From Acidobacteriota bacterium (lineage in GTDB: Bacteria > Acidobacteriota > Vicinamibacteria > Marinacidobacterales > Marinacidobacteraceae): a stretch of 64,000 bases of DNA. The notes beneath the pieces are model-generated. The model made no database searches. It saw only the letters and a list, made by a program, of their open reading frames with translations, and was not told the DNA's origin. The stretch spans positions 1 to 64,000 of the forward strand of contig VXWI01000010.1 in the NCBI GenBank assembly GCA_009835985.1, given 5' to 3'. Shown here one piece after another: positions 50,294-58,649 of the stretch. The position numbers were made by a program, and so were the translations under genes. Within the stretch, counting starts at the first letter, position 1; the number at the start of each line of letters is the position of its first letter.

Positions 50294-52121
50294 TTGTCAG
50301 GTTTGCGACGAAACCGGCGTTTCCGAGGGACTCCAGCATCCGCTCGCGGACTCCGGCGCGGAGTTCGCTCTCCTCGGCGCCGCCGGCCAGCGGTTCGTAG
50401 CGCCACGGGGAGTGGGATTCCACCGTGAAGGGTGCGGCGAGGCGCTTCCAGCCCTTTTTCTTCCGGGGCCGGTCCACGAGGAGGGTGGGCGTCTGAGGCA
50501 GATCGTAGGCGAGGATCTCCGCGGACACGTGAGGGAGTCGTTCATGGACGAAACCCGAGGCTGGGTCGTGGCTCGCCGTGGAGTCAGGCCTGGCCCCTGC
50601 TGAGCCCTCCGAGCCGCTGAGATCCACCTCTGCCTGCCACCCCTCTAGGTCGTCCTTGGTCAGGAACCAGTCGTGGACGCCGGTGAGGATGCGCTGCCGG
50701 GCGAGCGCCACCGGGACGGCACTCGCGTCAATCGTGATCCAGCGCCGTCCCCAACGCTCGGCAACGAGGGCGGTCGTGCCGGAACCGCAGGTGGGGTCGA
50801 GGATGAGATCGCCGGGATCGGTGGCCATCAGGATGCAGCGCTCGATGACGGACTCGGCGGTCTCAACGACGTAGTGCATGTCATCGGGTTTCATCTGTCG
50901 GTGCCAGAGGTTGTCAATCTTCACGCCGGCAAATTCGTCCTCGAAACGCATCCAGCGGAGCGGGCTGTCTTCTTTGGCGGCATCCAAACGTCCGAGTTCG
51001 GCGAGTCGCTCCATCCCTTCCATGCTCACCGACCAATGGCGCGTCGCAGGGCATGGGTACTCGCGGCCCCGCCAAGTAAATGACTCGGAGCGGCCGGTCC
51101 GAGATTCTCCCTGCGAATCCAGGGGCCGGCGCTGATAAACCCGTGCGCCGACAGGAAGGTGGTTGTCCGGATCCTCTCGTTCAGCCACTGTCGGGGCGCG
51201 CCGCGCTCCGTCGGGGAGGAGAACCATCGCGTCCCAGTTCATCGCCTTGATCTTTTCCGAGCGAGTAAGCGCTTCGTAGAGCTGTCTGAACTTCAACCGT
51301 TCCTTCGCCGGGGAGTACCACAGGAGCCAGTCGTTCACCTCCGGGAGGGTGTTAGCCGAGGTCGAACCACTTTTCTTGAAGGCGATCGTCGCCACCCTGT
51401 TCTCTGGGCCGAACACCTCGTCAAGCACCAGCGAGCAGCGGTGCAGGTTCTCCGAGCTGATCTGGAGGAAAAAGCTCCCCGACTCCGTGAGCAACTCGCG
51501 TCCGAACGCCGCCGTCCGATATACCGCGTCCAGATACGAGTGAATCCCGTCCCGGTATGTGTCCCGAAACGCCTTCGCCGGTGCCGCCTCGGAAGGCGTC
51601 CCTCCGGCACGCTTCCGCGTGTTCGGCTGGAATGAGGCGTCGAACTTGATGCCGTAGGGCGGGTCCCAGTAGATCATCTGGACCTTTCCGGCGAGGTCCT
51701 CCTTCCCGGCGAGCGACGCCATCACGTCTTCGGAATGCCCCTTGATGAGCCGGTTCGACCAGTTCCCCCGGTGGGTGTAGCAGGACCACGCGGCGTCGGG
51801 CGGCAGCCCGTTGAATTCGTCGAACAGGGTCGGCGCCGGTTCTCCCCTGAGCTGTTCGGCGAACGCCGTCGGCGAGACCTTCTCGTGGACGTAGAGCGGG
51901 CCGGCGTTCGTGGTCAGCTCGTCGAGCGACTTCCCCCGCCGCCAGGAGAGCCGCGGCCCCTCCGACGCTCGCCGCTCCGGCGTGTAGGGGACCGCCGCAA
52001 GTTCTTCCTCCCGCATGTAGCGCTCGGTCTGGTCGGTGGGCAGGTTGGCTCGCTTCGCCTCGGCATGGGTGTAGGCGAGTAGCGGCTTCGTCGCGCGGGT
52101 CGCCTTCTTCTTCGCGCTCAC
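50256..52121 (-). CDS. mod: Type III DNA-methyltransferase Mod, N-terminal part (frameshifted at a poly-G tract)
   Basis: 621 residues in this frame, from a GTG that shares a base with the res stop. It is a DNA adenine or cytosine-N4 methyltransferase of the beta class: YWDPPYGIKF (about residue 150) comes before the SAM motif DPTCGSGTTALVAERWG (about 470). LLWYSPAKERLKF and DNLWHRQMKPDDMHYVVETAE are typical of Mod. Near the end the frame reads NLTNVGGGG and then stops within a few codons. The remaining quarter lies in the next frame (49544-50293). With ten instead of eleven Gs the product would be about 855 residues. This is either phase-variable switching off or a sequencing error in the homopolymer. 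Confidence 0.88.
   Translation of the reverse strand: MSAKKKATRATKPLLAYTHAEAKRANLPTDQTERYMREEELAAVPYTPERRASEGPRLSWRRGKSLDELTTNAGPLYVHEKVSPTAFAEQLRGEPAPTLFDEFNGLPPDAAWSCYTHRGNWSNRLIKGHSEDVMASLAGKEDLAGKVQMIYWDPPYGIKFDASFQPNTRKRAGGTPSEAAPAKAFRDTYRDGIHSYLDAVYRTAAFGRELLTESGSFFLQISSENLHRCSLVLDEVFGPENRVATIAFKKSGSTSANTLPEVNDWLLWYSPAKERLKFRQLYEALTRSEKIKAMNWDAMVLLPDGARRAPTVAEREDPDNHLPVGARVYQRRPLDSQGESRTGRSESFTWRGREYPCPATRHWSVSMEGMERLAELGRLDAAKEDSPLRWMRFEDEFAGVKIDNLWHRQMKPDDMHYVVETAESVIERCILMATDPGDLILDPTCGSGTTALVAERWGRRWITIDASAVPVALARQRILTGVHDWFLTKDDLEGWQAEVDLSGSEGSAGARPDSTASHDPASGFVHERLPHVSAEILAYDLPQTPTLLVDRPRKKKGWKRLAAPFTVESHSPWRYEPLAGGAEESELRAGVRERMLESLGNAGFVANLTNVGGGGASLASR
50278..50288 (-). repeat. 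Poly-G tract (11 G on the coding strand) inside mod
   Basis: Eleven consecutive C on the plus strand, G on the coding strand. Both frames run through it: upstream as GTC-GGG-GGG-GGG-GGC, downstream as TCG-GGG-GGG-GGG-GCG. Deleting one G aligns them. Mononucleotide tracts of this length are classic slippage sites in phase-variable genes. Confidence 0.9.
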
Positions 52122-54997
52122 TAGTCCTCCCGTCCGTCCATGGCGGCGGAGATCTGCTCCGCAGCATCCAGCAGGCTCTCGATCCAGACCACCCTCCATT
52201 GCCCGTAGTCCTCGCCGCCTTCCCGATACGCGGAGACTGCGTCGCACCAGCGGCCAAGCCAGACCCGCTTCGCCTCCTCGCTGGCCTCCCCGGCCTTCAA
52301 TCCCTTGAACTCGATCACGAGATGGAGCGATCGTTTCCCCGGCCTCGGAACCGCCCGCGCCACGAAGTCGGGCTCGGTCCGCCGCCAGAGATCGAGCTCC
52401 GGGTCGAACCAGGGAACCTCCCAGCCCAGCCGGAAGTTCCGCGCCCAAGCGGCGACGCCTGGATGCTTGTCGAGGATCCCGGCGAGTTCCCGTTCGGGGA
52501 GCGAGTGACACGCCGCCGCGTTCAACTCGGAGCGCGTGGCGTCGTGGCGGTGCGGCAGGGTCGTCTCGAAGTCCACGTCGGCGGTATCCCGAAACCGCGC
52601 CGACCCGCGGTCGCGCTCGTCGGCGAAGACCGGTCGCCACGGAGCAAGCGGCACGTGCGGCTCGCAGGCCGCGGCGATGTCGCGCAACGCCCTCTCGTCG
52701 TACTGGAGCCCCGATGAGTCAGGGCAGACGACCTGCGGCAACCGCAGGACCTCGCGCACCGCCGTCAGCGAATCCATGAACGCAATCCGCCGCTGCCTCC
52801 GATGTAGATCTCGGTGATCGCCGACCCTGGCCGCGGCCTGCCATAGGTCCGTCTCCTCGCGATCCTCGCGAAGAATCTGCTGTTCGTCGCCGGCCGAACC
52901 CGCTTCGGCCGTGACATCGGGAGTGGGACGATGGTCCACCGTCCGGGCCGCGACCTTCGCCGGGTTCAGGACCCAGCGCGTCACCCTTTCAGGGGGTGCG
53001 TACCCGACGACGTTCGGAAAAACGATCCGGCAACCGCCGCGGCCGAGAACGGTGAACACGCGCCACGGCTGGATCGGAACCAGTGGCGCCGGGTCATTGT
53101 CGCTGCGGGCGAAGGTGTAGGGGATCCCGAAAACGTTTGCGTACTCCGGGGCCTGCGGCTCGTCCTTCCCGCTGAACGCGGTGCGCCGGAGCGCCCGCCC
53201 CGTCACCTGCTCGCAGAGAAGGAGGCTCCCGAAGCGGCGGTAGCCGAAGATGTGGGTCACGTTCCGGGCATCCCAGCCCTCGGTGAGCATCCCCACGGAC
53301 ACCACACAGCGGATGTGTTCGCCGGGTTCGCCCTTCCGTCCCGCGGTCGTGAAGATCTCACGGATCGCACCCTGTTTCTCCGCTTTCGTCTCCGCGTCCG
53401 GCGCGTGGAGAGCCGCCTGCTCCTCGATGGCGGCCGCCGCCTTGCCGGTCAGTCCTTCGGGGTCGCCGAGCTTCGAATGGACGAGGACCGTGGGCGGGTG
53501 AGGCTTGGACGTACCGTCGGTTTCGTAGTTCGAGAGGAGGGCGAGCTTGCCCGGTGTTCCCAGCCCGCCAGCGCGCGGAGCCCCAGCGATCCAGGAGTGG
53601 AGCCGCTCGGCGTTCGCGATCTTGTTGGCCACGACGATGAAGATGGGGAGGATTCCTCTCTGCCGGAAGGCGGGCTCGACCCGGGTCTCGTAGTGCTCGT
53701 AGAGTTCGGCGAGCGGCTCCCGCACCTTCCCCTGCGGCCCGCCCCTCGGCACATCCTTCCCTTCCGCGAAGACGTACACGTTCCGGTACCTCGGCTGCTC
53801 GGCACTGCGGTCGTCGGCGACGGGCACCCGCGGCACCTTGGTGAGCCCCGACTCGATGGCGTCGAGCAGGGGGAAGTCGGAAACCGTCCAGGGAAAAATC
53901 TCCGAGTTCAGTTCCGCTGGCCGTCGCAGCCACATCGGAGTCGCCGAGAGATCGAAGACCTGTTCCAGGCGGTCCTCGTCGTGAAGCGCCTCGAGCGCCG
54001 AAAACCAAAGTGCCGCCTCCTGCCGGTCCTTCCGCTCCTCGGCGTCCACTTTCCCCTTGATCTCCCCAGGGGCGTAGCAGTGGTGCGCCTCGTCGTTGAA
54101 GACCACGAGGTGGGCTCCCCGCCGGTGCGCCCGCAGGAGCCGGTCGAGCATCGCCTGCGGCGTCTCGGTCCAGTTCGCCGGCTCGGGCGTCCCGGCGCGC
54201 AGGAAGCGCTTCTCCTTCCCGCCCGCGTCCTCGATGCCGTCGGGGCCGCTCCGCCGCTGGAACTTCTGGAAGTTGAGGATGCTCCAGCGCATCCGCCGGC
54301 GGTAGCGCTCGAAGCCGCGTGGCGTGATGGAGTCCCAGAGCCGGTCTCCGTTCTTCGGATCCAGCGCGGCGAGACGGTCCCGCACGGTGAGATTCGGTGC
54401 GATCGCGAGGAAGTGCGCCTCCGCCCGGGACCGGGCCGCCCACCACAGCGCAAGCATCGCCATGAGGTTCGTTTTCCCGGTTCCCGTGGCCATCTTGAGG
54501 GCCAGTCGCGGAATCCCGGCGTTCCACCGCCCGTTGACTTCGGCTAGCCGCGCCGCGATCCGGGCATGATCGTCGGGCGCCGCTTGCGGGCCGGCCTCGA
54601 GGAGCCAGATCGCCGTCTCGGCGCCTTCGAGTTGGCACCAGAACGGCCGAAACTCCGACCCGGGCGAGGTCCAATGTTCGAGCAGCCGCCGCGTCGGGGA
54701 GGAGAGTCCGGGCCGACCAGCGGAGCGCCAGTCCCCGAGCAGTGTGCGCAACTCGTTGATGGTGCGGTGGGGTTCCAGCGCCGCCGTCCACGGTTGGGAA
54801 TCGGGTGCCGTCCCCCAGACCGATGGGGCGCCTTTCGGTGCCGGGACTCCGGAGGACGAGAAGCTCGGGCGCCGTCCGGGACTCTGGTGATCCGTGGTTC
54901 GACCCGTGGCATCGAGGCACCAGTGCGTGGTGGGTGCCTCGTACGGAGTGCGCAGAACCGGGTTGCGTGCCGCGCTCGGGCTCGTCGGTTTCGCCAC
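52121..54997 (-). CDS. res: Type III restriction enzyme Res (helicase-nuclease)
   Basis: 958 residues, GTG start. Superfamily 2 helicase: Walker A ALKMATGTGKTNLMAM (about residue 175), DEAH-type FNDEAHHC, motif III DLSATPMW, and motifs V-VI VSVGMLTEGWDARNV and EQVTGRALRR. The C-terminal PD-(D/E)XK nuclease is seen as EPDFVAR followed by LHLVIEFKGLKAG (about residues 885-915). It cleaves DNA with Mod when two unmodified sites are met in head-to-head orientation. A GATAAT lies eight bases before the start. The first 60 residues are Pro/Ser-rich and not conserved, so a later start is possible. Confidence 0.9.
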   Translation of the reverse strand: MAKPTSPSAARNPVLRTPYEAPTTHWCLDATGRTTDHQSPGRRPSFSSSGVPAPKGAPSVWGTAPDSQPWTAALEPHRTINELRTLLGDWRSAGRPGLSSPTRRLLEHWTSPGSEFRPFWCQLEGAETAIWLLEAGPQAAPDDHARIAARLAEVNGRWNAGIPRLALKMATGTGKTNLMAMLALWWAARSRAEAHFLAIAPNLTVRDRLAALDPKNGDRLWDSITPRGFERYRRRMRWSILNFQKFQRRSGPDGIEDAGGKEKRFLRAGTPEPANWTETPQAMLDRLLRAHRRGAHLVVFNDEAHHCYAPGEIKGKVDAEERKDRQEAALWFSALEALHDEDRLEQVFDLSATPMWLRRPAELNSEIFPWTVSDFPLLDAIESGLTKVPRVPVADDRSAEQPRYRNVYVFAEGKDVPRGGPQGKVREPLAELYEHYETRVEPAFRQRGILPIFIVVANKIANAERLHSWIAGAPRAGGLGTPGKLALLSNYETDGTSKPHPPTVLVHSKLGDPEGLTGKAAAAIEEQAALHAPDAETKAEKQGAIREIFTTAGRKGEPGEHIRCVVSVGMLTEGWDARNVTHIFGYRRFGSLLLCEQVTGRALRRTAFSGKDEPQAPEYANVFGIPYTFARSDNDPAPLVPIQPWRVFTVLGRGGCRIVFPNVVGYAPPERVTRWVLNPAKVAARTVDHRPTPDVTAEAGSAGDEQQILREDREETDLWQAAARVGDHRDLHRRQRRIAFMDSLTAVREVLRLPQVVCPDSSGLQYDERALRDIAAACEPHVPLAPWRPVFADERDRGSARFRDTADVDFETTLPHRHDATRSELNAAACHSLPERELAGILDKHPGVAAWARNFRLGWEVPWFDPELDLWRRTEPDFVARAVPRPGKRSLHLVIEFKGLKAGEASEEAKRVWLGRWCDAVSAYREGGEDYGQWRVVWIESLLDAAEQISAAMDGRED

Positions 54998-55005
54998 CGG
55001 GTCCG

Positions 55006-55011
55006 ATTATC
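55006..55011 (-). promoter_or_regulatory. -10-like GATAAT upstream of res
   Basis: On the minus strand GATAAT ends eight bases before the res GTG. The spacing resembles the chromosomal near-leaderless promoters. Confidence 0.35.
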
Positions 55012-55106
55012 CCGCAAGGCACGAACGAGTCGGACCGCACCGGGTCCCGCGCCAGACATCGGCGACTTTGAATGTTCCAGCCGCCATCGCCCTCTTACGG
55101 CCCGCA

Positions 55107-55214
55107 GTCCGGGCCGCCTACCGGCGTTCGGACCTGTTCGAGTGGCGGCGGGTGCTCATGGAGCAGTGGGCCGCGTGCCTGACGATGGAACGGGGAGCGC
55201 GGCTCCCCGAATAG
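55107..55214 (+). pseudogene. C-terminal remnant of a tyrosine integrase
   Basis: The last 35 codons of this frame read VRAAYRRSDLFEWRRVLMEQ and on to a stop. They match the end of the intact integrase in this island (VEGAYRRTDLFEERRPVMDA), including the catalytic Tyr position in AYRR. Nothing upstream in the frame resembles the rest of an integrase. It is a relic of an earlier integration event at this place, in opposite orientation to the intact gene. Confidence 0.65.
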
Positions 55215-55833
55215 ACCGCCAAGCGGTCATCGATTCGCAGGCGAAGCACCAGAGTCGGCAGGCCAACTTGGTCGTGGGCCAGCCTACCCAGTGTACGTAC
55301 ACTGGGCTCTGGCGAGGGGAGGCTGCGCCCCCCTTCGAACCCCCGGCTCCCGCGCCGCCGACGGAGTAGCGGACGCACGGGGGCAAGCCCCCGAACCCCC
55401 GCACCGGCGCGCGCTCACCGCGCAGCGGCGCACCGTGTGGTCGCCAGCCACGTCACGCTGGCGAACCGAGCCGCCTACGGCGTGGTGGAGGCCCTCCGGC
55501 TCCCCAAGGCCGGGGAGCCGGTCCAAGCGCCCTCGAAGAGCCCGGGATCGCCGCTTTGGTCCGCATCGGGGACCACCGGGCGGCCGGCGGCCTGGCCCGC
55601 CGCCTTCATCCGCACGCGGGCTTGTCAAGAGACACGCGTTCCGCGCCTGGCGGCGGTACCGCTTCCGGTAGCACCCCAGGGACCTCACCGGCGAAAACTG
55701 CGCGTCACGGCGAGATCAACCCTTACTATGATGTGACGGTGATTTTCGCAGCCCGCCGGATTCCGGCGTCCAGAATGCTCCGGGCGAACTCGTGCGCACC
55801 GAGGTGCCGAAGGCTCTTGGGCGGCGGGCAGCC
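55215..55833. other. Intergenic stretch without recognisable genes
   Basis: GC-rich, with small palindromes (GTGTACGTACAC-type at about 55291; GGGGGCAAGCCCCC at about 55390). The open frames here have Arg/Pro-rich shadow composition. A stretch at 55450-55504 resembles 56174-56227. A TACTAT/TATGAT (55724-55732) could be the promoter of the next small gene. Confidence 0.5.
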
Positions 55834-56157
55834 ATGACAACGTTGATCGTCCCCTACCGCTGCGACGGCGGCGCGGACCGGGTAGGCTCGACACTCGGGT
55901 TCCGCCAGACCGGCTCCGAGTGGATCGGCGATTGTCCCGCGTGCGAGGGTTCAGAGGCTCTGGCGCTCCGGCCATCCGGTGAGGATCGCCCCGGACAGTT
56001 CGTCTGCGTCTGCCGGGGAGCGTGCGAGGAGGCGACCGGCCTGCGCGCTGTCCTTATCCGGATCCTCGGCCCGGAGGCTGCCCCCCAACCGCCGCGGAAC
56101 ACCAAGGTGCTTGACGACATGAACTTCGGCGGAGCGCTTGCCCGCAAGCGCGCCTGA
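55834..56157 (+). CDS. Small protein with primase-like zinc finger
   Basis: 107 residues from the ATG at 55834; the frame is open to 55792. The core GSEWIGDCPACEGSEALAL followed by FVCVCRGACEEATGLRAVL has the CxxC...CxxxxC spacing and the surrounding strands of the zinc finger at the N-terminus of phage and plasmid primases. The toprim and helicase parts are absent. It may be a truncated primase or a small stand-alone DNA-binding protein of the island. No clear ribosome binding site. Confidence 0.45.
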   Translation: MTTLIVPYRCDGGADRVGSTLGFRQTGSEWIGDCPACEGSEALALRPSGEDRPGQFVCVCRGACEEATGLRAVLIRILGPEAAPQPPRNTKVLDDMNFGGALARKRA

Positions 56158-56312
56158 GCGGAAGTCTCCGTCTACGTCACGCTGGCAGACCAAGCTCGCC
56201 CGGTCTCGCAGAGGCCCTCCGGCTCCCGACCGCCGGGCAGCGGGCCAACGGGGTCGTGAGCGGTTTGCGTGGGCGGTCGCCGCGATGCCTCAGTTTGAGG
56301 AGTGCAGCGGCA

Positions 56313-56390
56313 CTAGTCCCGCCGGCGGAACAGCAGCAGGGCGAACCCAACGAGGGCCGCGGCCACCAGGCAGATCGTCAGGATGAGCAT
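56313..56390 (-). CDS. Possible membrane micro-protein (25 residues)
   Basis: Open frame MLILTICLVAAALVGFALLL then FRRRD and a TAG. It is a single hydrophobic helix with a positively charged end. A TTG at 56429 directly after a stop would extend it to 38 residues. This composition is unlike the Arg-rich shadows around it, but there is no homology evidence and no strong ribosome site. Confidence 0.25.
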   Translation of the reverse strand: MLILTICLVAAALVGFALLLFRRRD

Positions 56391-57019
56391 GGGACTGGAG
56401 TCGGGAGGAACCGGAAGGAGTACGCGCAACTACAAGGGTAGTAATCCGGCCCGCGGAGATTGCGGCTTACGTCCCCCGACGGGAAGCATCGTACACGACC
56501 TCTGCCAGCACATTCGTGTTGGCCGCTTTAACTAGACGGAGCCCTGCCGGCCGCTTGAGGCGGCGGGGCGGGGAACGAACCGAGCGTGCCGTGAGCAGTG
56601 CCCGTCGAAGGACACACCTGCCTCCGTCGCGTAACGAAGGCACGTTCGAAGCCTTCCCGCAGGGATCACTCGCGCCGGAGGCGCGGGCTGGGAGCGACCG
56701 CCGGCACGGGAGGGAAGAGTGGGACAAGCACTCTCCTCCGGGGCAGTTTTTCGACAAGAAAAGGCGGGTCGCTCCCAGCCCCGCTCCTTATGACCCCGAA
56801 TTGCGGGGTCAGCGGGACGAATTCCCAAGAAGGACAACCGGAATCACGCTCACGGGACTGGCACAAGCAGTGGCAAAAGGGGGGATCGTCTTAGTTGCGT
56901 GCGAAAGCGACCCCGAGCATGTCCCCGGCGAGCTCAAAACGCCCCACGGGAGTCGGATCGGTGTCGCGCTTGGCCCGGGACGACCGGACGCGAGCACCAT
57001 GTCGTCGAGGTCGGCCGTT
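56391..57019. other. Intergenic stretch in the island without recognisable genes
   Basis: Open frames on both strands are short and Arg/Ser-rich. A hairpin TGACCCCGAATTGCGGGGTCA lies near 56791-56811 and could be a terminator without a T run. I see no gene I can support. Confidence 0.5.
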
Positions 57020-58168
57020 TTACGCCCCGACGTACTCCCCCCAGGCGTCCATCACCGGCCTCCGCTCCTCGAACAGGTCCGTCCGGCGATACGCACCCTC
57101 AACCCCCTGGACCGTATGCGCCAGCGCCGCCTCCGCCAGCATCGGCGCGTTCCCACGCTCCGCACTCCAGTCGCTGAACGTCGAGCGGAACCCGTGAACC
57201 GTCGCACGCTCCCCTACCCCTGCCGACCACAGCGCGTTCGTCAGCGCCATGTCCTTCAACTCCCGCTCCCCCGAGCGGCCGGGGAACACCAGGTCGCAAC
57301 CCCTTCGGCTCCGCAACGAGCGGGCGCGCTCCAGGACCGCGACCGCCTGCGGACTCAGGGGAACCCGGTGCTCCTTCCCCGCCTTCATCCGCTCGCCGGG
57401 AACCGTCCAGCTGCGACCTTCCACGTCGATCTCCGACCAGCGCGCCCCCCGCGCCTCTCCGCTGCGCGCCGCCGTCAGGATCAAGAACCGGAGGCAGAGG
57501 CGGACTGCCGCCCGCGAACGCGACTCCTCCACCTTCGCCAGGAGCTCACGCACGTCCCTGTGAGGCAGGGCGCGGTGGCTCTTCACCCGCCGCCGCCGTT
57601 TCGGGAGCGCCCCGTCGATGGCCTCGCCCGCCGCGTTCCGCTCCACGAACTCCCGCGCCTGCGCCCAGCCCAGCACCGTGCGGACCTGCTGGCGCACCCG
57701 CTGGGCGGTGGTCGGCTTCCGGTTCCAGAGGTCCTCGTGGAAGAGCACCCGGAGCACGTCGTCCCCCCGGATCGCGTCCACCCGCATCGCTCCGAGCGTG
57801 GGGAGGACGTACCGCGCAAGGGTCCGCTCCCACGCCTCCGCGTACCGATCGCCCCGCCAGTTGGCCCGGCGCTCCGCCAGGGTCCGCTCCGCCGCCTCCC
57901 GGAAGGTGGGGACGCCCCCGCGGCGGCGCTCGGCGATGGGGTCCTTCCCCTCCCAGAGGACGCGGCGGTTCTGGAGGGCGACCATGCGGGCCTCGGCGAG
58001 CGAAACCAAGTCGAAGGGACCGATGGTGATGTCGCGGCGGACGCCGTTGACGGTGATCCGCTGGACCCATACCTTGGTGGCCCGAACCCGCAGGTAGAGG
58101 CCCCCACCGGCGCCATAGCGGCCGGGTTTGGTGAGGGCCTTGGCCCTTGCTGCGGTCATGTTCGCCAT
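57020..58168 (-). CDS. Tyrosine integrase of the island (DUF4102/P4 type)
   Basis: 382 residues from the ATG at 58168. The N-terminal arm-binding domain starts with LTKPGRYGAGGGLYLRV and continues to ITIGPFDLVSLAEAR. The core-binding helices follow (TFREAAERTLAERRANW). Catalytic residues: Arg in TAARSGEARGARW, the HGFRSTFSDW box (His-x-x-Arg), His in ALAHTV and Tyr in EGAYRRTDLF near the C-terminus. All are present, so it should be active. The frame is open to 58483, but that part crosses the attachment site. Orientation, with the start about 190 bases from attR, is usual for such elements. Confidence 0.92.
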   Translation of the reverse strand: MANMTAARAKALTKPGRYGAGGGLYLRVRATKVWVQRITVNGVRRDITIGPFDLVSLAEARMVALQNRRVLWEGKDPIAERRRGGVPTFREAAERTLAERRANWRGDRYAEAWERTLARYVLPTLGAMRVDAIRGDDVLRVLFHEDLWNRKPTTAQRVRQQVRTVLGWAQAREFVERNAAGEAIDGALPKRRRRVKSHRALPHRDVRELLAKVEESRSRAAVRLCLRFLILTAARSGEARGARWSEIDVEGRSWTVPGERMKAGKEHRVPLSPQAVAVLERARSLRSRRGCDLVFPGRSGERELKDMALTNALWSAGVGERATVHGFRSTFSDWSAERGNAPMLAEAALAHTVQGVEGAYRRTDLFEERRPVMDAWGEYVGA

Positions 58169-58353
58169 GTTTGCCACTTCCGAACCGATTAGGCCCACTT
58201 TCTGGCCCACGGATTCGGCGGGAAGTGTAGCACCTTGAAGGCATGGCAGGGGACGGTGAGGGAATCGACCTAGAGTGCCAATAGCGTTGATAGTCTCGAC
58301 ATATAGGCCGTTATGACTCTGCTTGGGAACGCATGGCAACAGATCACTATGGA

Positions 58354-58369
58354 TGAAAGGGGGTCCGCC
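58354..58369 (+). repeat. Right attachment site (attR), 16-bp direct repeat
   Basis: Second copy of TGAAAGGGGGTCCGCC, identical to 49344-49359. It is followed by the chromosomal 3' half of the structured repeat. The 185 bases between it and the integrase start probably hold the integrase promoter; CCTATATG on the minus strand near 58305 is a possible -10. Confidence 0.75.
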
Positions 58370-58540
58370 CCCTTTCACAAAAAAGAAACGACAAACCGGA
58401 ACTCGCCGAAGCGCGCACCAGCGCGCGAGGGAGTTTCGGTTTGCGGCGCGAAGCGCCGGGCGGTTCGGGAGCGGGGATGCCACTCGCTCGCGCTCGACGG
58501 CTCGATTTGCCTCGCCCCTGCACCCCCGCTCCCGGACCGC
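58354..58540 (+). repeat. Right half of the structured repeat (second copy)
   Basis: In plus orientation: stem 1 (58354-58377), a spacer with AAAAAAG, stem 2 (arms 58392-58407 and 58429-58443) enclosing the hairpin GCGCGC-ACCA-GCGCGC, stem 3 GGCGC-GAA-GCGCC (58445-58457), and stem 4 (arms 58460-58476 and 58524-58540, 17 bp with one wobble). The order, one-base gap between stems 2 and 3, and GAA loop match the copy at 11848-12066 read on its minus strand. The first base of stem 1 is altered by the island junction. Confidence 0.8.
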
Positions 58541-58583
58541 TCGACGTCGCAGGGCGTGGTATCCTGCCTGACTCGGCGCCCGG

Positions 58584-58614
58584 CCCGCTCTCCCGAGGGG
58601 GATGCGGGTTTTTT
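58584..58614 (+). terminator. Terminator-like hairpin upstream of yajC
   Basis: CCCGC (58584-58588) pairs with GCGGG (58604-58608), with inner TCCC/GGGA pairing, followed directly by six T (58609-58614). It would stop plus-strand transcription coming from the structured repeat or from tgt, 36 bases before yajC. Confidence 0.6.
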
Positions 58615-58649
58615 CACATCAGAGTTTTCCCGGGAGCCGAGCCCTGACC

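Larger units (their letters stand above)
49344..58369. mobile_element. Integrated island with type III R-M system and tyrosine integrase
   Basis: About 9.0 kb between 16-bp direct repeats, separating tgt from yajC, which are normally adjacent. The cargo is a type III restriction (Res) and modification (Mod) pair on the minus strand, a remnant of an older integrase, a primase-like zinc-finger fragment, about 1.5 kb of unrecognised DNA, and an intact integrase next to the right end. The integration target is a structured repeat rather than a tRNA gene. The intact repeat at 11.85-12.13 kb shows what the empty site looked like. Confidence 0.8.

Noticed and set aside
55290-55420. CRISPR-like or tandem repeat appearance of GGGGG/CCCCC palindromes
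   Set aside because: The palindromes differ from each other, are not regularly spaced and have no spacers. No CRISPR array or cas gene is in the window.
56467-56757. A 96-residue minus-strand frame in the island
   Set aside because: Arg/Ser-rich with no domain and no ribosome site; plus-strand frames over the same bases look equally random.
58169-58483. Upstream extension of the integrase frame
   Set aside because: The extra residues run across attR and into the structured repeat, so they would come from chromosomal DNA outside the island. The conserved N-terminus starts at the ATG at 58168.
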